Assembly (NCBI GenBank): GCA_019671005.1
Contig: CM033723.1
Coordinates: 19,731,254-19,795,253, forward strand
DNA from: Hibiscus mutabilis
Taxonomy: Eukaryota; Streptophyta; Magnoliopsida; Malvales; Malvaceae
Length of the DNA: 64,000 bases
Reading direction: 5' to 3'
In this document: positions 54,504 to 64,000 of the stretch, piece by piece
Layout: each line of letters opens with the position of its first letter
How positions within the stretch are numbered: the first letter of the stretch is position 1
Program-made: the position numbers and the translations under genes
Notes under the pieces: model-generated
The model's database searches: none
The model's input: the letters and a program-made list of their open reading frames with translations, nothing else
Told to the model about the DNA's origin: nothing

Positions 54504-55079
54504 TGTAACACCCCGATCCCGTCCCATATCCAGAGCATCACATTCAGGCCACCCAAAACGACCAATCAAAATTTCTCGTTTAAAACCACAAGTTGGCAAT
54601 TCCCAAAACGATCCATTTCCATAAAATCCACGTAGATAAAGAGATTAAAGGGGTTACAAAACATAAGTTCTGAATAAAATACACCGGTTTACCAAATAAT
54701 AGTAAATCAGAATAAAATATAAGCTCGACTGTGGTAAGGTCCTATGAATAGAACCAGTCCAAACTAGACATCAAGTACTATACCCTGAGATTGGCTCGGT
54801 GATGGGAAATCCTCCTTGATGTGCTCCTCCAAAAGCAACCTGTCAACCTACGCACGGAAAAAACCACAATTTCGCACGCTGAGCTAACAAAGCTCAGTGG
54901 TACATTTTGACTCTACCGCAATTCATGAATATCATAAAACAAACATGCATGATAATATAATCAAGAGTACACAGAAAGGCTTTCTCAACATCTAGGGATC
55001 ATCTTCTAGCCTATCCTAGCTAGAGCTTACAACTGTCTCAAGATGCCACTACTATGTAAGAAGTCTACCAAACCATCCC

Positions 55080-55690
55080 ATGCTTACCATACGCGAGGTC
55101 CCACCGACCATTAAGTTACATTCCATACCCTGATCACATAGCCCAAGGGTTATCTAGCCCATAATCGAGATCACACAGCCCATACTCAAGATCACACAGT
55201 CCATCGAGTTACTCGAGCTCACACAGCCCATCGAGTAACAACCTTACCCTGATCACATAGCCCACGGGTAAAATAGGCAACATCTATTATCCATACAACA
55301 ACGTAAATAACATACATTCCCTAATGGCCAACGAAGCCCTACTATTTATCCCGTGCTCACATAGTCGTCGGGTTACCCGTGATCACATAGCCGTCAAGTT
55401 AGGATCATATCCGGATCACTATAGCAACAGATACGTCCTGGACATACTTGGATCGCAATAGCCACAAGCAGTCTTTTCCTGAGATAACACAGCCGAATAG
55501 GTTGCTCGAGATCACATAGCCCTTCGAGTTACTTGAGCTCACGCAGCTCCTGAGTTGTATTTCCATATCCTGATCACATAGCCCAAGGATAGGTTTCAGA
55601 CCGCATCCAGATCACATAGCTCATGGATACGTCGGATGTACTCGATTACATAGCTCAGAGTACCCATCCCCTTATTTAAGTGCCCTTGCA
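55080..55690. repeat. Minisatellite, core GATCACATAGCCCA, in K 3' LTR
   Basis: About 20 imperfect copies of GATCACATAGCC(C) or GCTCACACAGCC(C) followed by 15-25 variable bases such as AAGGGTTA or ATCGAGTTA. The K 5' LTR has the same array at 60885-61420 with small differences in copy number. Regular core and variable spacers recall a CRISPR array, but this is inside a plant LTR. Confidence 0.88.
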
Positions 55691-56189
55691 CTGACTCTAG
55701 GACATCCAGGTTCCTAACCAAGACTCGTGCGTTATCACATGCTCCCCTGAGCATCAGTATATCTCACCGAGAGATAAAAGGCATCTAGCCAACCATTACC
55801 AATGCCCCAAGGCATGACTCGTTGTTACACTATTTAATATATGTCTTAAGAATTCATTTACGCCTTTCTCGTTATATTATCTCATTACACACGGCAACCA
55901 GCCTACATGGGCGTCCCTTCAGCACACAGCAAGGACCCCAAACTACCACGTAGCAATAACCGATCCACCACGAATCCCTATGGGTTACCAAACCAAGCAA
56001 CTTATCGAACTATTACCAAACCATTAGCCGTTAATCTACATACGGGTTACTAACCTCGATTTCTCAGTTTTAGAGTTTTTTTATACCTTTAGGGACCACC
56101 AGACCCTTTACCATGAATTATAAAACCCCCGAATGCGAACTCAACTTTCTTGGGCAGATTGCCCAGCGAGTAACAATACTCCAGGGTGA

Positions 56190-56570
56190 GTATCGGTACT
56201 GCCTCTAGGTATCGATACTCCCCCATGAGTACCAATACGCTAACTAGGTTCGAAGGAATTGGCCCTTGCCCCGTACCGATATGCTACGTACCATATTGGT
56301 ACTCCAAATTGGTAATGGGATCGCCTCGTACCGATCATTACCTGTATTGATACGCCTATCATAGCGTACCGTTACGCAAAGCCTTTCCAGTCAATGCAAC
56401 AGTGGGTACCGTTACGCCCCTAGCGTACCGGTACGCCCAAGCAGTACTGGAATCCTTATCAGGAAAGGGGTACCGATACACGAGAAAGCGTGTCGGTACA
56501 CCCCTAACAATCCAACTCCCTTAAAGCCATTGAGTACCTATATGCTACCTCCCCGTATCGGTACGCGAGC
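56190..56570. repeat. GTAC-motif cluster in K 3' LTR
   Basis: At least ten copies of CGTACCGATA, AGCGTACCGGTACGC, GGTACCGTTACGCC, GTATCGGTACGCG and similar. The motif equals that of family 1 LTRs although the LTRs are otherwise unrelated and the cluster sits about a third of the way into the LTR rather than in its last third. Confidence 0.82.
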
Positions 56571-57345
56571 CCAAATTTCAAAACCTAGAGCTCAATATTT
56601 CACCACCCTACCCCTTAACCTACATGGTTAAGTCTCATATCGATCCTACAAGTTATTAAGAGTATTATGGGTGGTTTTCTACTAGTTTTACCCACTATCA
56701 ACACCCAAAACGTGACTTGCCATTAGAGGGGTTTGAAGCTCAAGAACCCTAACTTTGCTACTCATGAACCTAAAACCAAGCAAAGCAATCATCTTATGAG
56801 GCTCATGAAATGTAAGAGTCAGAAATGTACTGACCTTAAGCAAGTTAAACCCGAAATGAAGCCCTCCTCAAGCTCTTGCCACCTCTCTTCTTGACTCAAG
56901 CCTCCAAACTTTACTTCCACCGATTCTAGAGATGTTTAACTTGAAATAGAGATCCTTTGATGCTGATAAAACATCCCTTGAGACTCAATTCGGGATTCTC
57001 ACTCCACAACAACAAGTTTCCATCTTTAACATTTGGGTTTTGGGAAGAAAGTTGAAAGAAGAAGAAGATAGAGAGATGAGAACAAGGGTGACTTCACTCT
57101 CTTCCAAAATGACAGCCCTTTAATTGATGCATCACCCTTTTTCCCCATTTGAGGATGAATTACCCAAATACCCTCACCCTAAAATCCTTCCCACAACTCA
57201 AGACCCAACACTTAAGCCCAACAACAAATGGAAACCAACAAAGCCCAACAACAAGGCCCAACATAACCCGAACATCTTACCCGACATGTTGGTTCAAGAC
57301 CCGGGTCAATGCCCAAATGTTGACTAGAGAATTTGGGTCGTTACA

Positions 57346-57372
57346 ACTCTCCCCTCCTTAAAGAAATTTCGT
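57346..57372 (-). other. Element K polypurine tract
   Basis: The minus strand reads TTTCTTTAAGGAGGGGAGAG next to the LTR start TGTAACGACCC. It closely resembles the family 1 tract. Confidence 0.8.
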
Positions 57373-58906
57373 CCTCGAAATTTAGATGGATGAACGGGAG
57401 ATGTAACCAAAACGGATCTAACCACCTCATCATTCAAACTGGATCACCTTGGTTAGGGAGAATTCTCCCTCAGCCTACCTTAAACAGAACCACAACATTA
57501 AGCCACCCGCTCTTATCACTTCTTTTGATATTTCTGACGACTCTTTCGGCAACCAACGCCACTTATGGAAAATCGCTAAGCATGGTAACATAACCAACCT
57601 CGAGCCACACTGTTCAAACATCAACTCAAGGAACTCACTTCTAAAGGATTCTATCCCGGCTAAATAACCCTTCTACATGCATCCGACAACCACAAACTGA
57701 ACTTAGACTTCATCTTTACCTAAAACACTGCACTACTTCTACAAGGCACTGCCAGGAACGCATCACGCCAAACATCCATGTCCCGGTCGAACCATTGAAG
57801 GACAAGCAAAACCCTAACAGCCGATCATTATCATTAATCTACCTTGAACTAACAGCTCCTTTCTCCAGACTTGAACCACCAAGTTAGAACCTAAAACTTC
57901 GCTTATCCAAACTTGCTTTCAACAGGATCGAAAACCACTCTTGATCCCAACCACTTGGTTCTAAGAAATGACCACCGTCACTAAGGAACTCATACAAGCA
58001 ACCCAAAACCTTGTCATTCTACTTGGAAAGGTCTAAACACCTTATTCCTAACCCTTGCCTAGATCTCAACCATCAGATATGGACTGATCAACATTTTCGT
58101 TGTGCTACTCTGATAACTTCCACAGTGCTTGCCTGAATCGATAACAACTTGGTCAAACTCGATTGGGCAATTCTCCAACCCCACAAAATCTAGCTCAACA
58201 GGTGCACAAGCCAAGCCTCTATCCTCACGACTAGCCCTTAAGACCTCAACCATATTTCTCACAACCTTCATTTACCCATTTTCTACAGTACCTTACTCTG
58301 ACAAACATCACGTGAAGAGTTCACATTCTATGGCCAAAACAAGGTCGCCGACCTCACAAAACTGACAATGGTCTTCTACTATTGTACTACGGCTCAACAC
58401 ATCCAAAGCCACCATACAAGCTACTCTCATGCAAACACGATCTCGGCGAAGCACTCGACAACGACACCCAAATGGTCGCTTGCACAAGTGTGCCCTAACA
58501 AGGAGTTCGTTAAGTTCCATGCCTCGGAGCGCTAGACACTAACAACGAACTCAACCTTACCTTTATCGCAGTTCTAAACCGCAATCAACCGGTAAGATTG
58601 CTCACTCACCAAGGGTACTCCATACCCTCAAAACACCCACAACGCTAAGATTAGAAACTCTCAACTTTCGCGTCTATAATGCAAGCTAAGAACACCTTGT
58701 AACCTATAGGAACTTCTTTGAGCTAGCACTACGGAGCACAAAGTCCACCCTATAGGGGTTAAGATCCTATATAACCAACACTAACAACTAGATTCAAGCA
58801 ATCTAAAACTCCATAACTTCTCACTCACATCTTACGGTACACATGCACTCTCAACAACCATCTACGATAAAACCTTATCTAGCAGGGATGCAATTCTAAT
58901 TGCCAT
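57373..58906 (-). other. Element K internal region without recognisable coding
   Basis: This 1.5 kb lies where PR, RT, RNase H and integrase should be (about 4 kb in the other elements). I looked for DSG, LNKLT, FGLTNAP, FIDD, DALSR, the HHCC region and the chromodomain on both strands and found none. The short minus frames at 58059-58271 and 58308-58520 match nothing I know; the tripeptide DSG in the first is too little evidence for a protease. Base composition is less AT-rich than the LTRs. Either a non-coding leader-like region of a non-autonomous element or a very decayed pol. Confidence 0.55.
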
Positions 58907-60164
58907 CTAAAGCAACAACAAACCAAGATTTACCAAGATACACGTCACAAGGACCGGTCTGTTACACAACCGAAGAGCTAAACGGCTAACACAACAGTTG
59001 AAACCAACACAAACTTGATTACCTGTCCCATCTTCGGTCACCACGTTGTCAACTCCAATCTGAGCAGCAGACTGCCTAGCAACACCTCGAGCGCCAACCC
59101 TGGTAATGGATCTCACAGAACCTCTACCTCGTTAACCTGATGGTGCCCTAACTCCCCCTCAAACAAAACTCTGATCACGACGGGAAGTAACCCACCTTGA
59201 GACTGAACCGATGTATCCTTGTCCATAACTGGGCAGTCCTTTGCCATATGTCCTGGTGCCAGGCACCTATAGCAAACCCTCCAAAGCAAGAAGCACACTC
59301 TAAGGTGGTGTTTGCCACAATGCTCACATGCTGGTGGAAGCGATGCTCCAATAGAACCATCAATACTCCCTTTTGGAGTAGGGATCAAAGAGCCTCTATG
59401 AACCCTCGATCTAGATCCTGTGCCGACTCGCGGTAGCTGGTCTAAAGCAATTCTCTTCATTCTCCTCGAAGCATAAAACCTCTCATGTGGATAAGGAGAA
59501 GGACCCATGATATCCTGGGCCTCCACATCATGACCTCTAGAATCCTCGTACTGATTAGATGATACTATTGGCTAACTCAGAGAATGTCCCAAGTAGGACC
59601 CGCTATCACATACAATTGAAGGTCAACATTCAAACCTTGTTTGAACCTCTTGCACCTCAAATATTCTGTGGCAACAAACTCTGGAGCATAACGGCTCAAA
59701 CGAAGAAACTCTTGCTCATAAGCAAACACCGTTCGATCTCCATGAACTAGATGTAGAAATTGGTCCCTCATCTCATCCATATGTACCTCACTGATGTACT
59801 TCTTCCGAAACTCATCCACAAAGATATCCCATGTCGGTCGTCCAGGCTTTAGACCCAACTCAACGGTCTCCCACCACTCGTGTGCATTGCCCTTCAGAAG
59901 GGAAACAATACAATCAAGATTATCTTCTGCATTTCCTTTTATTTGTCTCAAGATTCTTTGCGTATCGTGCAACCACTGGTCAACCTTGATTGGGTCATCC
60001 TCACCCAAGCCTTCAAAATTCTTAGGCCCAAAACGATGAAGCCTCTCTACAGGGGTATTGCGAGGCGTCTCAGATTGCCTCAGGATAGCTTGCACCACAC
60101 GCAAGAGGGTAGAGGTAAGGTCGCGGAAGTGACTTGCCTCTCCACTACCGGTTTCACCTTCCAT
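58907..60164 (-). pseudogene. Element K: gag with two zinc knuckles
   Basis: The likely start is at 60164 (MEGETGSGEASHF); the frame upstream runs into the PBS and is not used. It has the retrotransposon gag domain: RLHRFGPKNFEGLGEDDPIK, VDQWLHDTQRILRQIKGNAE, GNAHEWWETVELGLKPGRPT, DEFRKKYISEVHMDEMRDQF and EFLRLSRYAPEFVATEYLRC. A frameshift near 59540-59590 leads to the frame with CEHCGKHHLRVC and the intact knuckle CYRCLAPGHMAKDC. Another shift at about 59113 leads to the R/G-rich tail RGRGSVRSITRVGARG. Apart from these two shifts it has few lesions, so Gag was lost later than pol in this copy. Gag forms particles and packages RNA. Confidence 0.87.
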
Positions 60165-60310
60165 TAATCCCTTTTTGAAACACAACACACAAGGTGACAC
60201 ATAAGGATTCCTAGTCTTATAAAGTACACTTAAATTTAGGGACTTGTATTCACTAGAAACCTTACCATGACATCTACGACACCCCGAGGTTTTCCTAGAA
60301 CTGAATAAAC

Positions 60311-60325
60311 CTAAGCTCTGATACT
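60311..60325 (-). other. Element K primer-binding site (initiator tRNA-Met type)
   Basis: The minus strand reads AGTATCAGAGCTTAG, one base from the usual TGGTATCAGAGC. It abuts the 5' LTR without the normal edge, because about 47 bp of the LTR end (including TGTAAC) is missing here. Confidence 0.75.
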
Positions 60326-60327
60326 GA

Positions 60328-61603
60328 CCCAAAACTGACCCATCAAAATTTCTCGTTTAAAACCACAAGTTGGCAATTCTCAAAATGATCAATTTCCATA
60401 AAATCTGCGTAGATAAAGAGATTAAAGGGTATACAAAACACAAGTTCCGAATAAAATACACCATTTGACAAAATAACAGTAAATTAGAATAAAATATAGG
60501 CTCAACTATGGTAAGGTCCTATGAATACAACCAGTCAAAACTAGACATCAAGTACTGTACTCTGAGATTGGCTCGGTGCTGGTAAATCCTCCCCGATGTG
60601 CTCCTCTAAAAGCAACATGTCAACCTACGCACAGAAGAAACCACAATTCCGCACGCTGAGCTAACAAAGCTCCGTGGTACATTTCTACTCTACCGCAATT
60701 CATGAATATCCTAAAAGAAACATGCATGATAATGTAATCAAGAGTGCACAAAAAGGCTTTCTCAACATCTAGGGATCATCTTGTAGCCTATCCTAGCTAG
60801 AGCTTACAACTATCTAAAGATACCACTATTATGAAAAAATTCTACCGAACCATCCCAGGCTTACCATACGCTAGGTCCCACCGACCATTAAGTTACGTCC
60901 CATACACTGATCACATAGCCCAAGGGTTATCTAGCCCATACTCGAGATCACACAGCCCATCGAGTTACTCGAGCTCACACAGCCCGTCGAGTAACAACCC
61001 TACCCTGATCACATAGCCCAAGGGTAAAATAGCCAATATTTATTATCCATACAACAACATAAATAACATACATTCCCTAATTGCCAACGAAACTCTACTA
61101 CTTATCACGTGCTCACATAGCCGTCGGGTTACCTTTGATCACATAGTCGTCGGGTTAGGATCATATCTGGATCACTATAGCAACAAATACGTCTTGGACA
61201 TACTTGGATCACAATAGCCCAAGCAGTCTTTTCCTGAGATCACACTTTCGAACAGGTTACTCGTGATCATATAGCTCTTCGAGTTACTCGAGCTCACACA
61301 GCCCCGAGTTGTAGTTCCATATCCCGATCACATAGCCCAATGATAGGTTTCGAACCGTATCTAGAACACATTGCCCGTGGATACGTCAGATGTACTCGAT
61401 CACATAGCCCGGAGTACCCATCCCCTTATTTTAGCGCCCTTGCACTGACTCTAGGACATCTAGGTTCCTAACCAAGACTCATGCGTTACCAGATGCTACC
61501 CCGAGCATCAATATATCTCACCGAGAGATAAAAGGCATCCAGCCAACCATTACCAATGCCCCAAGACATGACTCGTTGTTACACTATTTAATATTTGTCT
61601 TAA
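60328..61603 (-). repeat. Element K 5' LTR, both ends missing (1.28 kb left)
   Basis: Matches K's 3' LTR from about 54551 to 55853. At the PBS side the last ~47 bp are deleted. At 61603 it stops at TTAATATTTGTCTTAA and joins family 2 LTR sequence. The minisatellite at 60885-61420 is included; the GTAC cluster is lost with the missing half. Confidence 0.88.
60885..61420. repeat. Minisatellite, core GATCACATAGCCCA, in K 5' LTR
   Basis: Same array as 55080-55690. At least one unit present in the 3' LTR (the CCCATACTCAAGATCACACAG unit near 55180) is absent here, so copy number differs between LTRs of one element. Confidence 0.85.
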
Positions 61604-61650
61604 TGACATAATTCACATACATGACATACTTCATATACATGGCATAATTC

Positions 61651-61681
<31 letters not shown>

Positions 61682-62105
61682 ATTATATACATGGTAGAAT
61701 CCATATACGTGTTATAATTCATACACGTGGCATGATTTATATACGTGACATCATTCATATTCGTGACTTAATTCATATACATAACATGATATGTGTACAT
61801 GGCATAATTCATATGCATGGCATAATTCATATACATAACATAACTTGTATATATTTCATGATTCATATACGTGACATGATTCATATACTTAACTTGATTC
61901 ATTTACATGACATGATTCTTTTACCTAATATGATTCATATACATGATTTAATTCATATACATAGCATGTTCTGTATTCATGGCATGGTTCATATACCTGA
62001 CATATTTCATATACATGGCATGCTTCATATTCATGGCATGCTTCATATACGTAACATGATTCGTTTACATGACATGATTAACTTACGTGACATGATTCTT
62101 TTATT
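61604..62105. repeat. Minisatellite, unit about 21 bp (CATGATTCATATACATGACA), second H LTR copy
   Basis: Same array as at 49655-50205 without its first four or five units. Unit order is largely the same, with scattered base changes. Confidence 0.88.
61651..61674. repeat. (AT)12 microsatellite
   Basis: Twelve AT dinucleotides inside the minisatellite; H's 3' LTR has only about five at the same place (near 49790), so this tract expanded or contracted after insertion. Confidence 0.92.
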
Positions 62106-64000
62106 ATTGCCCAAAGTACGCTATATGAGATCGAGGTACGCAAGTCATATTGAAATAACACCGCAGTGTCTAACGTGAAGGTGAAGATGAGTACGTACTC
62201 GAGGATGCTCTTTGCTCCCTATAAACATGAAGCACCTCGATAATACACTCGGGCACATTGGGCGTGGATCCCCAGGGTGTATGTGACACAATCATTTTGT
62301 CCCAACATCTGTTTGATAACATGAACATGAAGGTGCAGCTGCTAAAGACTCTATGGCATGCCAACTATACCATGGACTCTCATACACAATACTTGGGCAT
62401 TTATTTCATCTTCAACTCAACATCATAATCAATCATACATATAGACATTTCATATTTCATGCTTCATCATAAATATTCATGGTAAACATAGATCATCGTC
62501 ATTTCTCAGATTAGCTATTCATACTTCATATTCTATTTAATTTACCTTTATTGCATCATACATTAACTCAACATATATAGATAATGCAATACTATTTTAA
62601 ATGAAGGTCGACTATTCACAAGTCTTCCTAATTGCATTTTAAAACATATAAATGCATTCACCTGGGCCATGTAATGGTATTCCTCACTAAGCTTACACAA
62701 GTTTCCTTTTCTTTCTTTTTTATCATTTGGTTCTCCTTCAATCTCTTTTGGAACTGTATAAGACCAATCGAACATATACATTAACATTCTCGAATTCGAC
62801 TTAAATCTAACATTACTAACTTGATTCTTAAATATAACTATTCGAATATAAAATTTTCAAAAAATTTCCCCAATATTCATCAAAGTTGCCGAATTGATCC
62901 CTAGGTCCTTAGTGACCATTTTGAACATTAAACAATTGTTCAAGCCCTATTTGAAAATTTTCCATAATTAATTACTCATTTTGAACTATTACCTGTTTAG
63001 TCCTCAAACTTTATAAAAGTCACATTTTAGTCACTACTTCACTTTTGTACATAAATTCATATACAAATAAACCATTCATCTATTTCTCTAACATTCTTGA
63101 AAAAATTCCTTCAACTTTATTCTATTTAGTCCTTCACTATACTTTCATTTCAAAATAGGTCCCTCATATTTCCTTTCTTGACATATCAATCCCTTAACTT
63201 TCATAACATGCTTGAATATTAAATTCTATAAATTTTCTATAAATTCAAGACCAATCCCTAATTTTCCTAAATTGCCGAATTGGTCCTTTAACTTCCAAAA
63301 TTTTCATTTTGGTCCCTAACCATCAATTCAAGCTAATTTAATCATAACTCATCCATTCTAATTTAAAAATAAAATTTTCAATAATTTCCCCTAATTTTTT
63401 CAATCTTTTCGAAATGGTCCCTATAATTTCAATTGGGGAAATTATTTAATTTAACATCAAATTCAAGCTCTCAATATCATAATCCATTCAATATCATCCT
63501 TAATTTAGCTTCCTAACCAAAACCCCCAAATTTTAGGGTTAGGGATTATAACCTTATTCATGGAATTAATCCAAATTCAAGCTTGATTTCATGTCCATAT
63601 CATCATTTCTACTAATCACAACTTCAATTCCATCATCTACTATCAATATCATAATCATCCTCATCCATAAACATAACTTATACTCAACTTAATCAAACAA
63701 AATTACCATCAAAATGTAGAGAATCAATCATAGATCACTTTACCTTAATCAATTTTGCTTGAGAATTAGCTTTGATTCTTCAATTTTGGACTTGAAATTT
63801 GAAAACTCACTTTTTCCCCCTTCTTTCTTGGTTTCGAACAGCATGAAAATAGATGAGAAAGATTTTTCTCATCTTTTAATTGTTTTTATCCATGTCTAGT
63901 GAAATTACTAATTTGCCCTTTTTATCCAATGGCCGAGATTCAATCTCATCAAAAATCAATGGCCATGATCTATTCCAAGTGTTATTCACCTTTCAAAATT

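Larger units (their letters stand above)
54504..57345 (-). repeat. Element K 3' LTR (2,842 bp)
   Basis: Edges TGTAACACCCCG at 54504 and GGGTCGTTACA at 57345, next to the polypurine tract. Contains a long minisatellite (55080-55690) and a GTAC cluster (56190-56570). No similarity by eye to family 1 or 2 LTRs apart from the terminal bases and the GTAC motifs. Confidence 0.9.
54504..61603 (-). mobile_element. Element K: family 3, gag-only LTR retrotransposon
   Basis: Minus strand: 3' LTR (54504-57345), polypurine tract, 1.5 kb with no recognisable domain, gag (58907-60164), a Met-type PBS at about 60311-60325, and 5' LTR (60328-61603, truncated). The two LTRs look about 95% alike over their shared 1.25 kb. 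No RT, RNase H or integrase motif was found on either strand. It fits the class of non-autonomous elements known as TR-GAG, although loss of pol by deletion is also possible. It is inserted in H's RNase H; left flank TGAGC (54499-54503). Confidence 0.78.
61604..64000 (-). repeat. Family 2 LTR segment, probably H's 5' LTR (runs off the window)
   Basis: Matches H's 3' LTR from about 49739 to 52130 base for base with few differences, in the same orientation. Its 3' end (the part equal to 48896-49738) is missing, replaced by the truncated K LTR. The 5S-like module would lie beyond the window end. Includes the 21-bp minisatellite (61604-62105). The 166-codon frame at 61678-62178 reads the minisatellite and is not a gene. 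Confidence 0.88.

Noticed and set aside
55080..55690. CRISPR-like array (regular GATCACATAGCC core, variable spacers)
   Set aside because: Lies in a plant LTR, the core is too imperfect, spacers are short and related to each other, no cas genes; it is a minisatellite, repeated in the partner LTR.
58059..58520. Protease or other pol domain in K's internal region
   Set aside because: Only a lone DSG tripeptide; no flap or ILGMDWL block nearby, so the call cannot be supported.
61678..62178. 166-codon open frame with the same His/Ile repeat
   Set aside because: Second copy of the same LTR minisatellite; same reasoning.
2654..64000. An intact, mobile element
   Set aside because: Every copy has stops, frameshifts, deletions or missing ends; none can be active as it stands.

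Overview
This window is plant nuclear DNA from a retrotransposon graveyard, probably pericentromeric heterochromatin of a dicot; the species cannot be named from the sequence. I see no host gene, tRNA, complete rRNA gene or CRISPR array. Almost every base belongs to a Ty3/gypsy LTR retrotransposon. The coding remnants run gag, aspartic protease (PR), reverse transcriptase (RT), RNase H (RH), integrase (INT) and a C-terminal chromodomain (motif LVKVLWRHRGVEEATWES), so these are chromoviruses of the Tekay/Del type. Primer-binding sites match initiator tRNA-Met. All gag and pol genes are broken.

Three families are present; the letters are mine. Family 1 (A to G) has LTRs of 2.5-3.5 kb that start TGTAAC and end GTTACA. 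Family 2 (H, S, J) has 4-5 kb LTRs (a 1.8 kb remnant in J) that start TGTAATATCC; they carry a stretch resembling the internal promoter of 5S rRNA. Family 3 (K) has 2.8 kb LTRs, a recognisable gag and no recognisable pol.

Layout. 1-431: A, RT piece, minus. 432-2653: B, pol, plus. 2654-15423: C, minus, inserted in B's integrase; its own gag is split by J (9166-12798, plus). 15424-22735: D, minus, inserted in C's 5' LTR and cut off upstream of gag. 22736-23035: about 300 bp of unknown origin. 23036-38678: E, plus, the best preserved copy, inserted in the chromodomain of G. E's integrase is split by S, a 4,780 bp solo LTR with a perfect CATGG target-site duplication. 38679-39505: tail and LTR of G, plus. 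39506-48895: F, minus. 48896-54503: H, minus, inserted in F's 5' LTR. 54504-61603: K, minus, inserted in H's RNase H. 61604-64000: part of a second H LTR that runs off the window.

The nesting gives an order: B before C, C before both D and J, G before E before S, and F before H before K. Three head-to-head junctions (about 432, 22736-23035 and 39505) join truncated, opposed family 1 copies and cannot come from simple insertion; they point to rearrangement. The most unusual signals are the 5S-like modules in three LTRs, the clusters of palindromic GTAC-rich motifs in LTRs of two unrelated families, the private minisatellites of the different LTR types, and K as a gag-only element.
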